DNA of 64,000 nt from Calonectria ilicicola (GCA_020809705.1 CP085825.1:7316001-7380000), one strand, 5' to 3'; positions 46,001-58,321 are shown, counted from the first letter of the stretch. Notes: generated from the sequence alone by a model not told the origin. Numbers and translations are program-made.

Positions 46001-47312
46001 CATCAGCTCCTGCGTTCCATTGTCGAGTTCCACGCCTCCACACTCTCATCCTACGAGCCAAACAAGCACCCCCGGACCTGGAGTTGATCGCTCCTCCCGC
46101 TTCCCTGATCCCCTCCGTGCTCAAGGGGGGGTCCTTTCATCCTCGTCGTCGTTCCTCGTCGTCGTCACCGCTAGCAAAGCCAGCCACTTGGAGACCAACA
46201 AACCAACAGGCAATTGTGTGTGCTGTTTCTGCTGCTCTTCTGCACAGAGGCGTTGATCGACAAGGCGCTTGTAGCAAGAGGCGCGCGAACAGGCAGGCCA
46301 AGTGGAGGACGGGCGCTGGCTCGTCTGGGCCTAAAACGTAACATCGGCCAGGGTTTCAAAGGACCGCGTCTAGGAGGCGTTTTGCAATCGCCAGCGAGCG
46401 ACAAGTGACGCCAGCACCAACGCTGCTCTAGATCGAGACATAGACTCCGAGCCCAGCCAGACGCAAACACGACGCTGGTAGCAGCAGAACTGTCCAGTCG
46501 CATTCAGAAGCGTCACAGCCAGTTGACTGCGCATTGCATTCGCCCGACTAACCCCTTTCGACCCCATTGACGCTACTGCATCTCATCCTTGACTCCTTTT
46601 TTTTTCTCCTTGTGGTGGACCCCAGCCGCCTCCCGTCGTCCCGGAATCGTGTGTGCCCCCTCCATTCCCCGTGTCCGTCTCCGTCTGCCGTCCAGTCACG
46701 CTCGGGCGGTTTGACGACTGCAGCCGCAGACGCAGACGCAGCCGCAGACGCAACCAGGCCTCGACCACAGGGTGCTTGCTAGTGGCCGGTGGACCGCGAT
46801 CGACGACGCACTGCAGCAGCATCTGTGGCCGCCGCCAGCGCCGGGCTCCTGCCGCAGCGCTCCAGCTCCAGCACCAGCACCAGCACGCAAGCAAGCACTG
46901 GGCAGCGCTGTCTGTCTGTACTGGCACTGGTCCTGGGGGGCCCTGTACGCAACCGGTTCGACTCGCTCGCTAATCCTGCCCGGGGGTGTTGCCTCGAGCG
47001 CACCGTGCACACATCGTTAGCGTCGTCGCCCATCGGCACTACGCCGCGACGTCGGGTTGCTGCCCACCTTTTAATAAAGGCGGGACACGCCCATTTTCTT
47101 GCACAACGACTAGCCGTCTTTCTTCCTCGCGTGGGCGTTCACTTGCTCACAGCGGGTCCATGAGGCCTTCCATTGCGACTTCGTGAAGCCAGCCGTATTG
47201 TTCATATTGCTGGTCCATTGCCCGGTATCGACGACAACCGACAACCGGCGCCCCCTCCTCCATCCTCCTTCCGACGCTTCTGCTGCATGGCAGCGCCATC
47301 GCAGCCGCCATC
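43020..47312. other. 4.3-kb region without a supported gene; long leader of the downstream gene
   Basis: Many short frames overlap on both strands with no domain, no conserved splice architecture and repeat-driven composition. 45471..45490 is a (TCCTA)n microsatellite. 46720-46765 is built of CGCAGA/CGCAGC hexamers, and 46860-46900 has CAGCAC-type repeats. From about 45900 on, the sequence is C-rich and pyrimidine-biased, as in long fungal 5' UTRs. Upstream ATGs are numerous, so regulation by upstream reading frames is possible. Confidence 0.45.
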
Positions 47313-49816
47313 ATGGGCTTCCTCAGCTTTCTAACTAGAAAATCCGGCGACCGGCCTGGGCAGGGCATTAAGACCCAGGCCTACGACTCGACCGTTGCTG
47401 CACTCCCGCCCGTCCAAGGTAACCATTCTTCGCCGCAGCTCGCAAGCTCTCCAGATGCCGTCCCAGACCCAGACCCTGACGCCTCTCCCTCTCCAGGAAC
47501 ATTCCCCGTCGCTGGCAACGGCAATGTCCTTGACAAGCTGCAACAGGCCGCAAGGAAGCGCTCCCTGGCGCAGCTCAACCTCATGCAGCCGCAGCATACA
47601 ACAACAACAACAACATCAAATCTCACAGACACGGCGCCTTCACCCGTGGTCCCCAGATTCCCGGAGTTCCTCGCAGGCAGACCGAGCTCGGCACCTGGAC
47701 CCAAGTTCAACCCGCGTCCCAGATCGGTCCACCACAGTTTCCACTTGCGTCCTGCCAACCCGCCGGTGACGCTCCGTCCGGACAATGATTTTATTCAGAA
47801 GCAGATTCTCCCGCCAATCCCCGGCGCCGCTTATCAGCACCGCCGACGCCGAAGCTCTCTTGACTCGACAAAGACCCGACACATCGACCTTCTCGACGCA
47901 CAGGGGGAATTCCGGCCCTCAGACTTCCGCGGCCGCGTTGAAGCCTCGGGAGCACGCGAATATGGCGAGGATGTCGCCGAGCGAAATATGGGTATCAATG
48001 GATGTAACGTGCATAGTTCGGCCGCGCAGGCTTTCTACGCCCTGTCGAATAATGGCTCCAACTTTCGCCCCGGCTCCAAAACGGGTCCCGCCCCCATCGC
48101 CGCGGCGCAAATTAATCGCGATAGATCCCGTCATCGTCAAAGTCTCAAGCAGGAGGCAGCCATATCCCTTGCAGGCGCGTCGGATGCTTCAGCCTGGCAC
48201 CCGTTTGCGGGCTTCAGCCAGTCGTTTGAGCCTGACAGTCCGCGCGGACGCCGCAGCGAGAAGTCTCGCGAGAAGCGCCCTGAACACCAAAACGCTCTAT
48301 TCATCGGCCAGCAGCAGCAGCAGCAGCAACAGCAGCAGAACATGTCCGCCGAGGATCGCAGAAAATCATTCCACGCATTGGCTGCGCCGCGCAACAAGGA
48401 TAAGCCGCGCCCACGGCCTCTGAGCCTGTATGATTCTTTTGCCAACTTCAACGAGACAGACTTGCTTCCACCACCTATCCCTCCCCGGGTGAGGCCTAGA
48501 ACAAGTGGAGGAGCTTCGGTATCCACCAGGATCGGCACTGTTGGCGTGGAGAGCTCAGCAGAAGAAGCATACGACGAACCGGCGCCTTCACCGAGTACGT
48601 TCACTCCCGAAACTCTCTTTTTAATTGCCGCGCATGCTAACCCTAGGAAAAAGCTATTCACGGTCCCGCCAGAACAATGCGAATGATGTCCCCCATTCAG
48701 TATCAGCAAAACGACTGGCTGGGTCAGTCCAAGAGCATTCGACCAGAGCACGCCTACCCGCCCCTATCGCTCTCGCGCCCCTCCAGCTCCTCGTCTGCCG
48801 GTCCGAGGTCGCGGACTCACTCTGTGGGAAACACATCGGTCAAGCGACTGGGTGAGATATCCGAGAACATCCCCGTCCCGGTGAGAACCTCCTCATTGGG
48901 CGTTCAATCCCAGTCATGTTTCACGCCCACAACCATGTCGTCGTCTGGGGTGTCGAGCAATCCGTTTCCTCGACCAGGCAGCCAGCACACCCAAACCACG
49001 TCTGTGGATATGCCTATGCTGGGAGCCTCTGAAAAACTGGGCATCCACCGCGAGCTTGGCGTCAGTGATCTCAGCATCGATTACACCAGCCCGGTGTACT
49101 ACACTGCGGCCGAGGACGACTTTTCAATGGATATTCCTACGTCGCGGCGAGGCCAGAGCAATGACACACGTCGTGACCTGCCGCCAGTGGTGGACAATGG
49201 CTCTGCAGACCCCATGCCTGGCTTTACTGACGACTCAGATGTCGACTCCTTCGTTGGTGTCAGCACCTCAGGACGAGACAGCCCTCGTGGAGAGGAGGGA
49301 CTTTTGTTTGACGAAGGTATCTACACCGGGACAGCAGGGGGTCTTCCCGGTCTATATGACGCATTCGCTATGGATGCCCGTCACACGGCAGTCAACAGGG
49401 TCAAGGCTGTGGAGAGAGGCATCTACGGTAGCCCCAAAGCCTCAATACGCTCTTACCAGGATTCTTCAAGGGCACGCCACCAGACTTGGTCCCACAAGCG
49501 GGAAGAGTCGCACGGCCTCACATTTAATGAACAAGAGTTTTCATCCTTTTTGGCTGTGGAGCACGACTTTCTCCGGACAGCGGGCCTCATGGGTCCCACC
49601 GAGTCCAGTCACGACAGCAGAAGGGCGAGGAGGAGCATGTACTCGTACGACGCAGAGGACGAGGCCAAGGTGGACATGCGCACAGCGATGCGCCTAAGAA
49701 AAGATTTGAAGAGAATGGACACTGCATCATCTACGAGGAGCCGCCGATCGAGAAGAGAGCTGCGACCGCGAGCCAGAGACGACGACGAGGGCAACACGGC
49801 CGACTATGAGAACTGA
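47313..49816 (+). CDS. Large, mostly disordered protein of unknown function
   Basis: Exons 47313..48594 and 48654..49816; 814 aa. The donor is GTACGT. Two acceptors lie seven bases apart (CCCTAG at 48646 and AAAAAG at 48653), and only the second keeps the long downstream frame open. The N-terminus is MGFLSFLTRKSG, with Gly2, so myristoylation is conceivable. The body is rich in Pro, Ser and Arg, with a ten-Gln run near residue 335, a poly-Thr run and many RS/SR dipeptides. The C-terminal ~60 residues are charged (MRTAMRLRKDLKRMD, then an RSRRSRREL stretch). No folded domain was recognised. It is likely a regulatory or scaffolding protein; that is inferred from composition only. Confidence 0.75.
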
Positions 49817-50687
49817 AGCGGAGGTGCGACGGAGGCGACGGAGGTTTTCACGACATCTTACACGATTTCTGACATGCCGGAGCATATGACGCCCCCTTGA
49901 CGGAACGGGCTTATTTTTTGCTTTTTTTGCGGTGCTCTTTTTTTTATTACATGCTTTTCGCGTGTTTTATTTCTCGCAGGGAGTTTTTGGGTTTCGGAAT
50001 TGGCACGCCGCAAAGCAATTGGAGTTTTGTGCCGGCATGCGGATTTGGGAAACGGGACGTATAGATGACAAACGGGTCAGATTTTTCCTATGTGTAATTT
50101 TTTTATTATTCCGGGGGTGGTACACCCACACACTCGCTCTCACACGCGCGCCTACTTCTTGTTTTATTTTATTCTTTCTGGGCGCAAGAAAAAAGAGAGT
50201 GGTGGTGGTGGCACCAAAGGGGCGTACATAACATAGAAAGAGACGGGAAGGCAAGGCAAAGGCATAGGCACAGGCAAAGGGAAGGGGGCGGGATCTTGGG
50301 TTACGAAGTGTATGGAGATGCAGACGGATTGAAGTGATGCCCGGGGCTTCTGTGCCGACCGCACGCACACATCTTTTCATTGATATTTATTATCTAGTTC
50401 ATAATGAGCCGCGTCCCATTGGGCGTGCAGCGATCATCGTTTCTCTCTCAACCACCTTGACCTTGACTACTAGCTGCGAATTGCCTCTTTCTTCTTGGTA
50501 TTCTGGTCCAAATGGTACCACATTGAATTTCCTGCACGTATGAGCCCATTCTGTCCTCTTGGCCCACCCGTTGACACCCCTCTTTTTGCCTCGTATTTTT
50601 GCGACTAGAGTTGCTTTTGCTTATTGCTTATGACGTTGAAGAATATGACGTCTCAACATTCTTGTTTTTTTCTCATTTTTTTTCTTA

Positions 50688-50718
<31 letters not shown>

Positions 50719-51135
50719 GATTGGTGAAGACATTCAATAAAATACACCCCATGAAAGATTGCGCCACGTCCAATTCTTTCTAAACTCGCCTGAGAGATTC
50801 AAAAGAACAAGTAAATGGATATAATTATAGATGTAAGTAAATGAATACATAAACAAGTAAATTTATTTAGCACTCACAGTTGGCTTGTGCGGTAGCAGAA
50901 TCCTTCAAGGGGTGTGTGTTTCGAAAGCAGTGACCATAGTGAAACACACAGGGCACACCCATGGGCGAACAGAAAAAAGCAAAAAAAGGACCACCCTTCA
51001 AAACAAAAGGCGAGACTACCGAAACTGGAGAAATGACTGGTCAATTTCTATTTCTATCTCTATTTCCATCTAAGATCGGGAAAACGTCCCGAAGAGCCAA
51101 AAACAAGACCAAAAAAAAAATCAAATCGCGCGTAG
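49817..51135. other. Intergenic region with simple sequence
   Basis: 3' UTR of the disordered-protein gene followed by T-rich sequence (a run of more than 20 T around 50687-50710), an AAGTAAAT-rich stretch at 50810-50865 and a TTTCTATC microsatellite near 51040-51070. 51111..51120 is ten A on the plus strand, i.e. a T-run downstream of tRNA-Thr that fits a pol III terminator. Confidence 0.55.
51111..51120 (-). terminator. Pol III terminator T-run of tRNA-Thr
   Basis: Ten consecutive T on the minus strand, 15 nt beyond the 3' end of the tRNA. Confidence 0.7.
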
Positions 51136-51207
51136 TGCCCACTGACGGAATTGAACCATCGATCTTCGCATTACGAGTGCGACGCCTTACCACTGGGCCA
51201 AGCGGGC
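51136..51207 (-). tRNA. tRNA-Thr(CGT): tRNA-Thr(CGT)
   Basis: The reverse complement gives a full cloverleaf without an intron: acceptor GCCCGCT/AGTGGGC with one G-U pair, anticodon stem TCGCA/TGCGA around loop CTCGTAA (anticodon CGT), and a GGTTCAATTCC T-arm B-box. The discriminator base is A (51136). Its 5' end lies 24 bp past the dcl1 stop codon on the same strand. Confidence 0.95.
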
Positions 51208-51231
51208 TTACGTGATTTGATGAACGAGCTG

Positions 51232-54200
51232 CTAGATTGCCGTCCCATAAGGCTTCTCCAACTCGCTCTCTGACAGCAAAGTCGCATCCCCATCCTCGGC
51301 ACCTTCATAGGTCCCATCGCAGCTGCAACCCAGCAATCTCTTGGCCGCGTCATTGTCGAGCCCGCTCAGCTTCTCCAGCGCCTTTTTCGCTACCCCGATT
51401 TTGGCATAGCGACCGCTCTTCGCCGTAGCGTGCATTACCACCTGGCCGTGCACTAGCAGGGCACAGACGACGTCGCATTCAGTCAGCACGCGGATCCCCT
51501 CGTCCATCCCGCAGGGCACGTTGCTCGCGCAGATGCGCCACTGAGTGCAGCCAAATTCGGTTTGCATTTTTCGCGCCAGATACGTCACTGGGTGCTTGTT
51601 GGCAAATGTGTCGTAGAGCGCCATGTCCTCAAAGTACGGCTGGATGAAGCGTGCAAAGAAGCGTCGCACCACGTCGTAGTCGTATTCCGAGTCCACAAAC
51701 ATGGCTCCAACCAGCGCCTCCAGGATGTCAGGCAACGCCTTTGGCGGCATACACGCGTCAAGCCAAAAGTTGTAGCGCATGCTCATCCCGCTCGTCTCGG
51801 CCTCTTCCTGCGCGGCCAGTTCAGCTTGCTCGAGCTCGCTCACATAGTCGCTGACCTGGCTGACAAGCGCTGATGTGGTGATCAGCAAGTGCCTATGCAG
51901 CTCTAGCTTCACGCAAATGCAACCAAAGAACTGGTTTGAAGCCATGGCCATCTTGTGTTCTGTAAGCCATTGTGGATCTGCCTCGGGATATCTCTTGAAG
52001 AGGTAGTCAACAATCACCATGTCGAGCAACGCATCGCCAAGGAATTCCAATCGCTGGTAATTTGGAATTGGTTCGTAAGGATAAGAAGGATGCTTGAAAG
52101 CGCTCCGGAGAAGGGGTGGGTGCTTGAATTTGTATCCTGTTTTGCCCGCTACCTGCTCAACAACGAATCTATGGGCCGCTGTGCTTGGGCCCGTCTGCCA
52201 AGAGGGAACCTTGAATGCATCATAGTAGTCGGAGAATCGTTGCATTTTGTGCTTCTTGCCTTTGACCATCTCAGTCACCGCTTTTACGGCTAGGTCAAAG
52301 TCACCCTCCTTGCTTGAAATGTAGGCTGCGCCGATGAGAGCCTCGCAGACGTCCGCAATCGACTTGTCGGCGAGGTGGTGCTGCATCTCCTTCTTGGGAG
52401 CCTTGCCCTTTTTGAGCTTGAGATCGGGATACCATGTGCGGCGGTCGAATGACTTGGACCGGACAAATTCTTGGAGCTTGCAATCGACAGCATGATTGAA
52501 CAGGTTCTGGTTGCAGATGAGAAGCATGCGTTCGACGTGATACTCGAATTCGTTGCTATCGGGAATAAGAGTGAATAGCGATATGGTTGTTCCCATTTTG
52601 AGGAACGCGTCCCCGAGGTATTCCAATCTCTCATAGTTCTTACCCATGCCCCCTTGGAAATTGATCTGTTCTTCGTCATGGTCGCCCGTGTTGTCACTGT
52701 CCTTGGTAAACGCCTCAAGAGCAAGATCAGGCCTGATGTCGAGGTCAAACATGGAGCAAGCATCAAGGGCAATAAGATTTGAGTCGAGGCGATGGATAAT
52801 TGCGGGGAAAGCCATGGCCATGAAGACAAAGTCAATACGAAGCTGGCCTTGGTCAATATCATCGTCTTTTACGAAGGTTAGCATTACTTACTGGTGACAC
52901 TTTTAGCGGCTCCAAAATAATGAAGCATTTATTGTTGGCATCTTCGTCAATCTGAAACTCATCCAACAGGTTTCGACGCAATGGGAGCAATTCTGCATTC
53001 AAAACTGGCTGATCTTCTCGCCATTGTACCTTTTGACGGGTCTTGTGCCAAAAGCTGTTGCTGTACTGCTTAATGGTTTGCTCAACGAACCGGTAACTTC
53101 TACTTCTGTGCTCGGGAACACCCTCAGGAGTAGAATCAGATGGGCGTAAAGATTTGTTAATGCCGTCAATGATTAGCTTTCTGGAACCGTCGAGCGGGTC
53201 AGTGATAAACTTGTCGTAGAAGAACTCTTCAGGTGCATTCTCCCAGTCGAGCCCGTCATTTTCCTTGACAATATGGACCTGGGCCCAATCGACGTCTGCT
53301 TTTGTTTGATCAATCACTTGCTGATGAGTCTGCACGCAAGGAGCAAGAAAGTACGGGAGTTCTTCTGGCTTTGCATCGTATTCCTTGCTGAAAACATCTT
53401 CAAAGACCTGAAAAGTAAACTTGGCGAGTCCTTCAAACTCTTCTGTGGTCAATTTGAGGGGCTCGCTGATGGCACCGCATTTCGCCAGACATGATTGACC
53501 ATTGCCGAAAAATAGAGGAATGTCTGGAAGCTGGGGAATCCTCTTCCTTGAGAGCAATAGCATCGGCCGGCTTTCACGTCCTGGTGCATCAGGCTTGTCA
53601 AGAGCAAGGGTAGTCACAAATAACTCCAGTGGTATCTCGGGGCTTAGCTCAGACCAAATCTTTGGTCTGAGTAGCATGCTGTACTCTGACTTCTTGTTTG
53701 CACTGACAGCCAGTCGGGCATTTCGCATCATGGGTAGCCTCTTGGCAAAGATGGGCTGAAAGTGACCGTCGATATACTTTTTGAGGAACAACTTCACGCA
53801 GATTTCATATGCGGCGGAGCATCGTGCAAGCATCTTGTTTCGCTGCGGGAAACCTTGCATAGTCTTGATAGGCGCCGAGTCTGGCAAGATGACATCCGCC
53901 TGAAACTTGGACCCCAATGAAGTCACAATATATTCTGGCTTGAGATTCATATCTCCGGGTGAGACTGACGAGACAAATCTTGCGAGAACCTCAAGACTGT
54001 GAGAAAAGGTAAGTCGTGCGCCAGTGAATGAAACCTCGAAGACCTTCTGCCCAGCTTGCTCGTGTCTGACGGCAGCGTCAATGTCAATGACCTGGTCTTG
54101 AAGCTTCCTATCGGCAGGCAAAGCGGAACAGAAGCGTCGCAGGGCATTGGCATCGCGGCCTGCCTGATGAAAGCTCCTGAGGTGTCGCACATTGCCAGAT

Positions 54201-55936
54201 TCGAGCATGCTGATGTACCTTGAGTTATCTTGACGGGCTCGGCCTTTCGATTGGAGGTACTGGATGACCGAATTGTACAAGTCGAATCGAATGACGAGGT
54301 CGCATTCGGGAATATCGATGCCCTCTTCGGCAACTGGCGTGGCAAAGAGACAGTTGGTCTCTCCCCTTTTGAACCGATGGAGGGCCAGGACTTGGTCGCG
54401 GAACGACATGTTGCCGATGTTGGAGGCGCCTGTAGCCTGATTACCAACCTGCTCGCTGTTAGTTACGGCCTCAAATCTCACACTTGGCTAGCTTACCATG
54501 TATGCGGCCGTCATGCCCCTGATCATCATATCCTCTCGCTGGAAGAGGTCTGCCAGAAGGCTGGCGGTAAATCTTTTCTCTACAAAGACAATGCACCGGC
54601 TGGTGCCCTGGCGGGTGAATGCATCATGAAGAATATCGTATAAAAGTTTGACTTTGGAAGACAGTCCTGGTGACTCTGGGCTGACACTGCCTATATCGTG
54701 CTCTTCGACGACGGCTTGAACCGCCTGGATCGACTCCGCGGCCCGCTCGGCTTGGTTTGAAGCAAAGTCGGCAGCAAAGTCGCGATCTGTTCTTGCAGTA
54801 ATCTTGGCCATCTCGCTATCAGTAATGAGCAAGTGCCAATATCTGTCAGCACACCAGGGCCCAAGAGTGGACGAGGCTTCCTTTGCGTATTCGAGAGGGC
54901 CACGGAATTGAGCATTGCACGAAACCTGTCTAGAAATTCTGCGCCACAACTCAGTCGTGGACTCCTCTGGCAACACCAACCTCTCGTATATCTCCTTTGA
55001 CTCTATCACCCTTTGTCGGTAGGCCTGGGTCGCTGTCATGATCTCGTCAGAGATGGTCGCAATCTCGCTGCAGAGCATGCTCTCTAATTCAGCTGCCGCG
55101 ATTTTGACGTCCTTCGTCTGGCAATCGACAGGCGAGGCCGTCATGCCCATGATGCGAGGTCGCTGAGCTGGATTCATTCGAATGTAATGGTTTTTAATGA
55201 TGCATGCGTAGGGATGGTTCTTTTTAGCATGATGCGCTTCGTCAAAGATAAGTAGGTTGATCTGATTCATAGTGATGAAGCCTTCGTGGAGACAGTCGAG
55301 GAGGATTTGAGCAGTACAGACGACAACCATGCTTTCGCTAAACTGCGTATCCCAAAAGTCCTTTGTTCGCATGATACCTTTTATCTCGCCAAAAAACTTG
55401 GTAATGGGATATTCCAGGTTGCAGCTGAGCACGGCATATTGCTGGAAGCAAAGAGCAACTTTCTCGACCAGAAAAAAGGCGACCTTTTTGGGCTTTCCGA
55501 CGGCACGGTCTTCGAGCTCCTGCTCGAGAGTGTGTCTCAAGAGCAAAGCAGCGATGAGAGTCTTTCCTGAGCCTGTGTCAAGCACGACAATAGTGTTTTT
55601 CTTCTTGGCTCGCTCGAATAGCTCGACCTGGTATTCTCTCGGGGTCGAGATGATCTTGGTGCTCTCGTTCTCCTTGACCAAGCTGGCAACGGACTTGTAG
55701 GTGGCCTCCTTGGATTGCGCAGACTCTCTGGTGACCTGTCGCTGGTTTCTGGCGACCCAAGATTGGAACGCGGCTGTGTCTTGGCGCTTCTTTTCGGATA
55801 CCTTTTTGACTCGCTCGGGGTTGACGCTGAGGCGATAGGTCTCATCTTCGTCGTCTGTCTCGAGCTGGGGCTGGAGTTCAGGGTCTGGGCCTGAGGCATG
55901 CTCAGGCCCGACGGCTTCACTGCGAGAAGGCTCCAT
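51232..55936 (-). CDS. dcl1: Dicer-like protein 1
   Basis: Three exons on the minus strand: 54497..55936, 52892..54448, 51232..52842; 1535 aa, all phase-0 junctions. Domains in order: DExH helicase with Walker A LDTGSGKT (119-126) and DEAH (232-235); helicase C domain (VAEEGIDIPECDLVIRFD, QSKGRARQDNS); a dimerisation domain around residue 600; RNase IIIa with ERLEYLGDAF (1070-1079); RNase IIIb with QRLEFLGDALLD (1262-1273); and a C-terminal dsRNA-binding region (about 1440-1510). The last intron (49 nt) must end at GGCCAG (52843) to keep the RNase IIIa frame. The opening TKIISTPREYQVELFERAK and the terminal GCSCDG place it with DCL-1, not DCL-2. It cuts dsRNA into small RNAs for quelling-type or meiotic silencing. 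Both RNase III signatures keep their acidic residues. Confidence 0.95.
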
Positions 55937-56743
55937 TTCTGATGAGAAGGAGAGGAAAGAAGAGAAATATCGAGTGGCAAAGCTCGCCTTAAGAGACGTT
56001 CGAGGAGTTCGGCCTGAGGGAGAGAAATAAAAATAAGGCAGGCACCCTCAACCGCCTTAGGCTTTAGATCAAGTTATTTAGGCCTTGGGTCAAGTCAGTT
56101 ATACTTAGTTAGACCTTGAGGCAAGTCAAACCTTAGGTGGGTAAATTTTGAGGAAGGACGAGTCCAGTGTTTGGTTGTTTGGGTTTGTTTGTCTCGAAAA
56201 AAAAAAAAACCGAAAAATCTCTGTTATGGGACGGGCGAGACGGGAAGATGCAGACACGGCACGTGTTAGCCAACAGGCGAGGACTTGGCCCTTTGTTTGC
56301 ACAGGCATTTTTTATCCTTCTGAAAGACTGTGTAATGTTACATTTAGGCTGCCAACCGCGTTTGCGCAGTAAAATGGAATCTTCTCTTCGTTTCCCTTGT
56401 TGTCCTCAGGGTAGCTAGACATCCGTCGAGGTATGCAGTCTTCAATGCACCACACATGAACAATTTAATTATCCTCTGTAAACCACCCCATTTTTAAGAG
56501 ATTTTTAATAGTACATGAAATCTTTCGGGAAATTAACTGAATGGCTCCTTGTCTGCCTTCATATCGCACCGCGCCATCTTAAGCCAATAATTAAGTTCAT
56601 CAAATGCAAGACTTGCGACCCAAAACCCCCAACTGCTAAAATGCAAGAATAAACAAACTGCCATCCTATCCTATCCAGGATTTCGCCTCGTTGAAGAAAT
56701 AATGGTATCAAGATCCATACCCGCGAAATAGAAATTAAGCTAG
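55937..56743. other. Intergenic region with a degenerate short repeat
   Basis: dcl1 promoter side. At 56057-56130 there are three imperfect copies of a TTAGGCCTTGGGTCAAGTCA-like unit. A poly-A run is near 56200. No coding frame is supported. 56559-56743 is the 3' flank of the next minus-strand gene. Confidence 0.5.
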
Positions 56744-58321
56744 TCATAGCGTATCCGGAGCATCAAGCATGGGCGTGTCACCGTCTCCCTCATAATCCCC
56801 ATCTATCATAGGGCCTTCTCTACCGTACCCTGAACCTTCGTATTCATCTAATGTGAACCAAGCTTCTTCGGCCTGCTCTGCATAGATGGCAAAATCGGCA
56901 CAGCCCGCAAATTCTGCCTGCCCAGCATCCTGTGCAACCTGAGCTCTTTGCATCGCCTCGACGCTAACAAACTGTTCCTTGAAGTGCTGCAATCTTCCAA
57001 GTTGCTTGGGGACATCTTCAACTCTGATTTCGGGGTTGGCCGAGGGAATGATGCGATCAGCTGTCCTTGCAAAGCGAGCCCGGGTTGAAACGGACGCAAA
57101 CTTGGCCTTTTCCGCAGACCAGGCGTAAAAGGCCCTCTCAGTTCGGCTGAGGGAGCTATTCATTTGCGTCTTCCGATCAATCCCAAAGAGCGGCTCATTC
57201 TTCCCGGGGGTCGAAGGAACGGGAGGGCATTGCGGAGCATCCTTGCAATTTGGAGTATGCACAGGAGGATGCCTGGTATCTCCAGTTCTCGATGTCACAA
57301 TCTTGATGCGCGTTGGTGGCGATTTGTTCATTCTTCCATTCCGGGTTGACGATGATCGAGCCGAGGGCTTTGTGCTACCCTGGGTCAAATCTGCGTTGGG
57401 CTTGGCTGCGGAATTCCTGCCCTGCTTCTGTCCAAACTCTCCCGAAGTCTTCCTGACAGCCGGCTGCTGCTTCTTTCTTTTGCTATTTGGCCGGTAATCT
57501 GAATCGTATTCCGCCTCTGCTGGGACAATGAAATTGTCCATATGTTCGAAGTCATCCGACTCATCGGACTCTTGTTCGGGTACGACGACCGCTTGACCTG
57601 TCTGCATTATGACATTTTCCGAAATTTTGTCAGTTGGATCAACAGGTAGCTTTCGGATGCTCCCCGAAAAGTTGGCATTGAGAAGATTGCGAAGCTCGCT
57701 AGACGGGGTAGGTTTTGGTGTTGGCGTTGGACAAGGCCCCGACTTCTCACGCTCACTTGCTTTCTTCTTTTGGGCCTTCTTCATGTAATGAGGGCGAAAA
57801 ACTTCCTTTATGGACTCAAAGCCTTCTGCAACAGAATCTGGTATTGTGATTCCTATATTTGTCTGTTCCTCCTCCGAAAGGCTAGCAAACGAGGTCGCCA
57901 TGGATAAAGACCGTTCCCTCGATGCGCCGTTCAGGTCTGGCAGATGAGCAGTGAGTGCCACTCGTTTTTTCGAAATATGTTCTTGAGATTCCTGATCATC
58001 GGCGTCCACGGCTCGCCTTTTCCGAGGTGTTGCCCGTTTGCGCCCTTTCACTGGTGATGGAGTGTTCTGCAACGACTGATAATTTGAACGTGCTGCGTGG
58101 GACTCACGGCTGGCCGATTGTTGCGTTGCATTCAGAAACTTATCAAGGCCGATATTTCCCTTGAGTGTTACATCAAACCACCTGGTCGGCGGTGGGCGGG
58201 CTGTTGCGGTTCTGATGGCCACGGGGGCGCGGCCCTCCTCGACCAAGGTTCTCACAAAGTCGCCGCTAACGTAACGATGCTCTTCTGGAAATTGTCGGTG
58301 GAGCGCATTGCGAATCTCCAT
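56744..58321 (-). CDS. Conserved-looking protein of unknown function; possibly the 3' part of the upstream gene
   Basis: 525 aa from the ATG at 58321. Basic and Ser/Pro-rich, with nuclear-localisation-like KGRKRATPRKRR and NSKRKKQQ stretches, an acidic patch (ESDESDDFEHMD) and an acidic C-terminus. The ordered-looking parts are residues 1-60 and about 400-500. The frame is continuous upstream for 12 codons to a TAG, which is the stop codon of the gene at 58358..59662. The two may therefore be one protein (see that entry and the findings). If they are separate genes, only 36 bp would hold the 3' UTR of one and the promoter of the other. A nuclear role is inferred from composition. Confidence 0.7.
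   Translation of the reverse strand: MEIRNALHRQFPEEHRYVSGDFVRTLVEEGRAPVAIRTATARPPPTRWFDVTLKGNIGLDKFLNATQQSASRESHAARSNYQSLQNTPSPVKGRKRATPRKRRAVDADDQESQEHISKKRVALTAHLPDLNGASRERSLSMATSFASLSEEEQTNIGITIPDSVAEGFESIKEVFRPHYMKKAQKKKASEREKSGPCPTPTPKPTPSSELRNLLNANFSGSIRKLPVDPTDKISENVIMQTGQAVVVPEQESDESDDFEHMDNFIVPAEAEYDSDYRPNSKRKKQQPAVRKTSGEFGQKQGRNSAAKPNADLTQGSTKPSARSSSTRNGRMNKSPPTRIKIVTSRTGDTRHPPVHTPNCKDAPQCPPVPSTPGKNEPLFGIDRKTQMNSSLSRTERAFYAWSAEKAKFASVSTRARFARTADRIIPSANPEIRVEDVPKQLGRLQHFKEQFVSVEAMQRAQVAQDAGQAEFAGCADFAIYAEQAEEAWFTLDEYEGSGYGREGPMIDGDYEGDGDTPMLDAPDTL

Noticed and set aside
48647..48855. Exon continuing from the first acceptor CCCTAG
   Set aside because: It stops after about 70 codons and abandons a 379-codon frame that is restored by the acceptor at 48653.
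52863..52884. Start codon MLTFVKDDD for a separate RNase III gene
   Set aside because: This Met lies inside the last dcl1 intron. A 49-nt intron (52843..52891) joins the helicase and RNase III parts in frame, as expected for Dicer.
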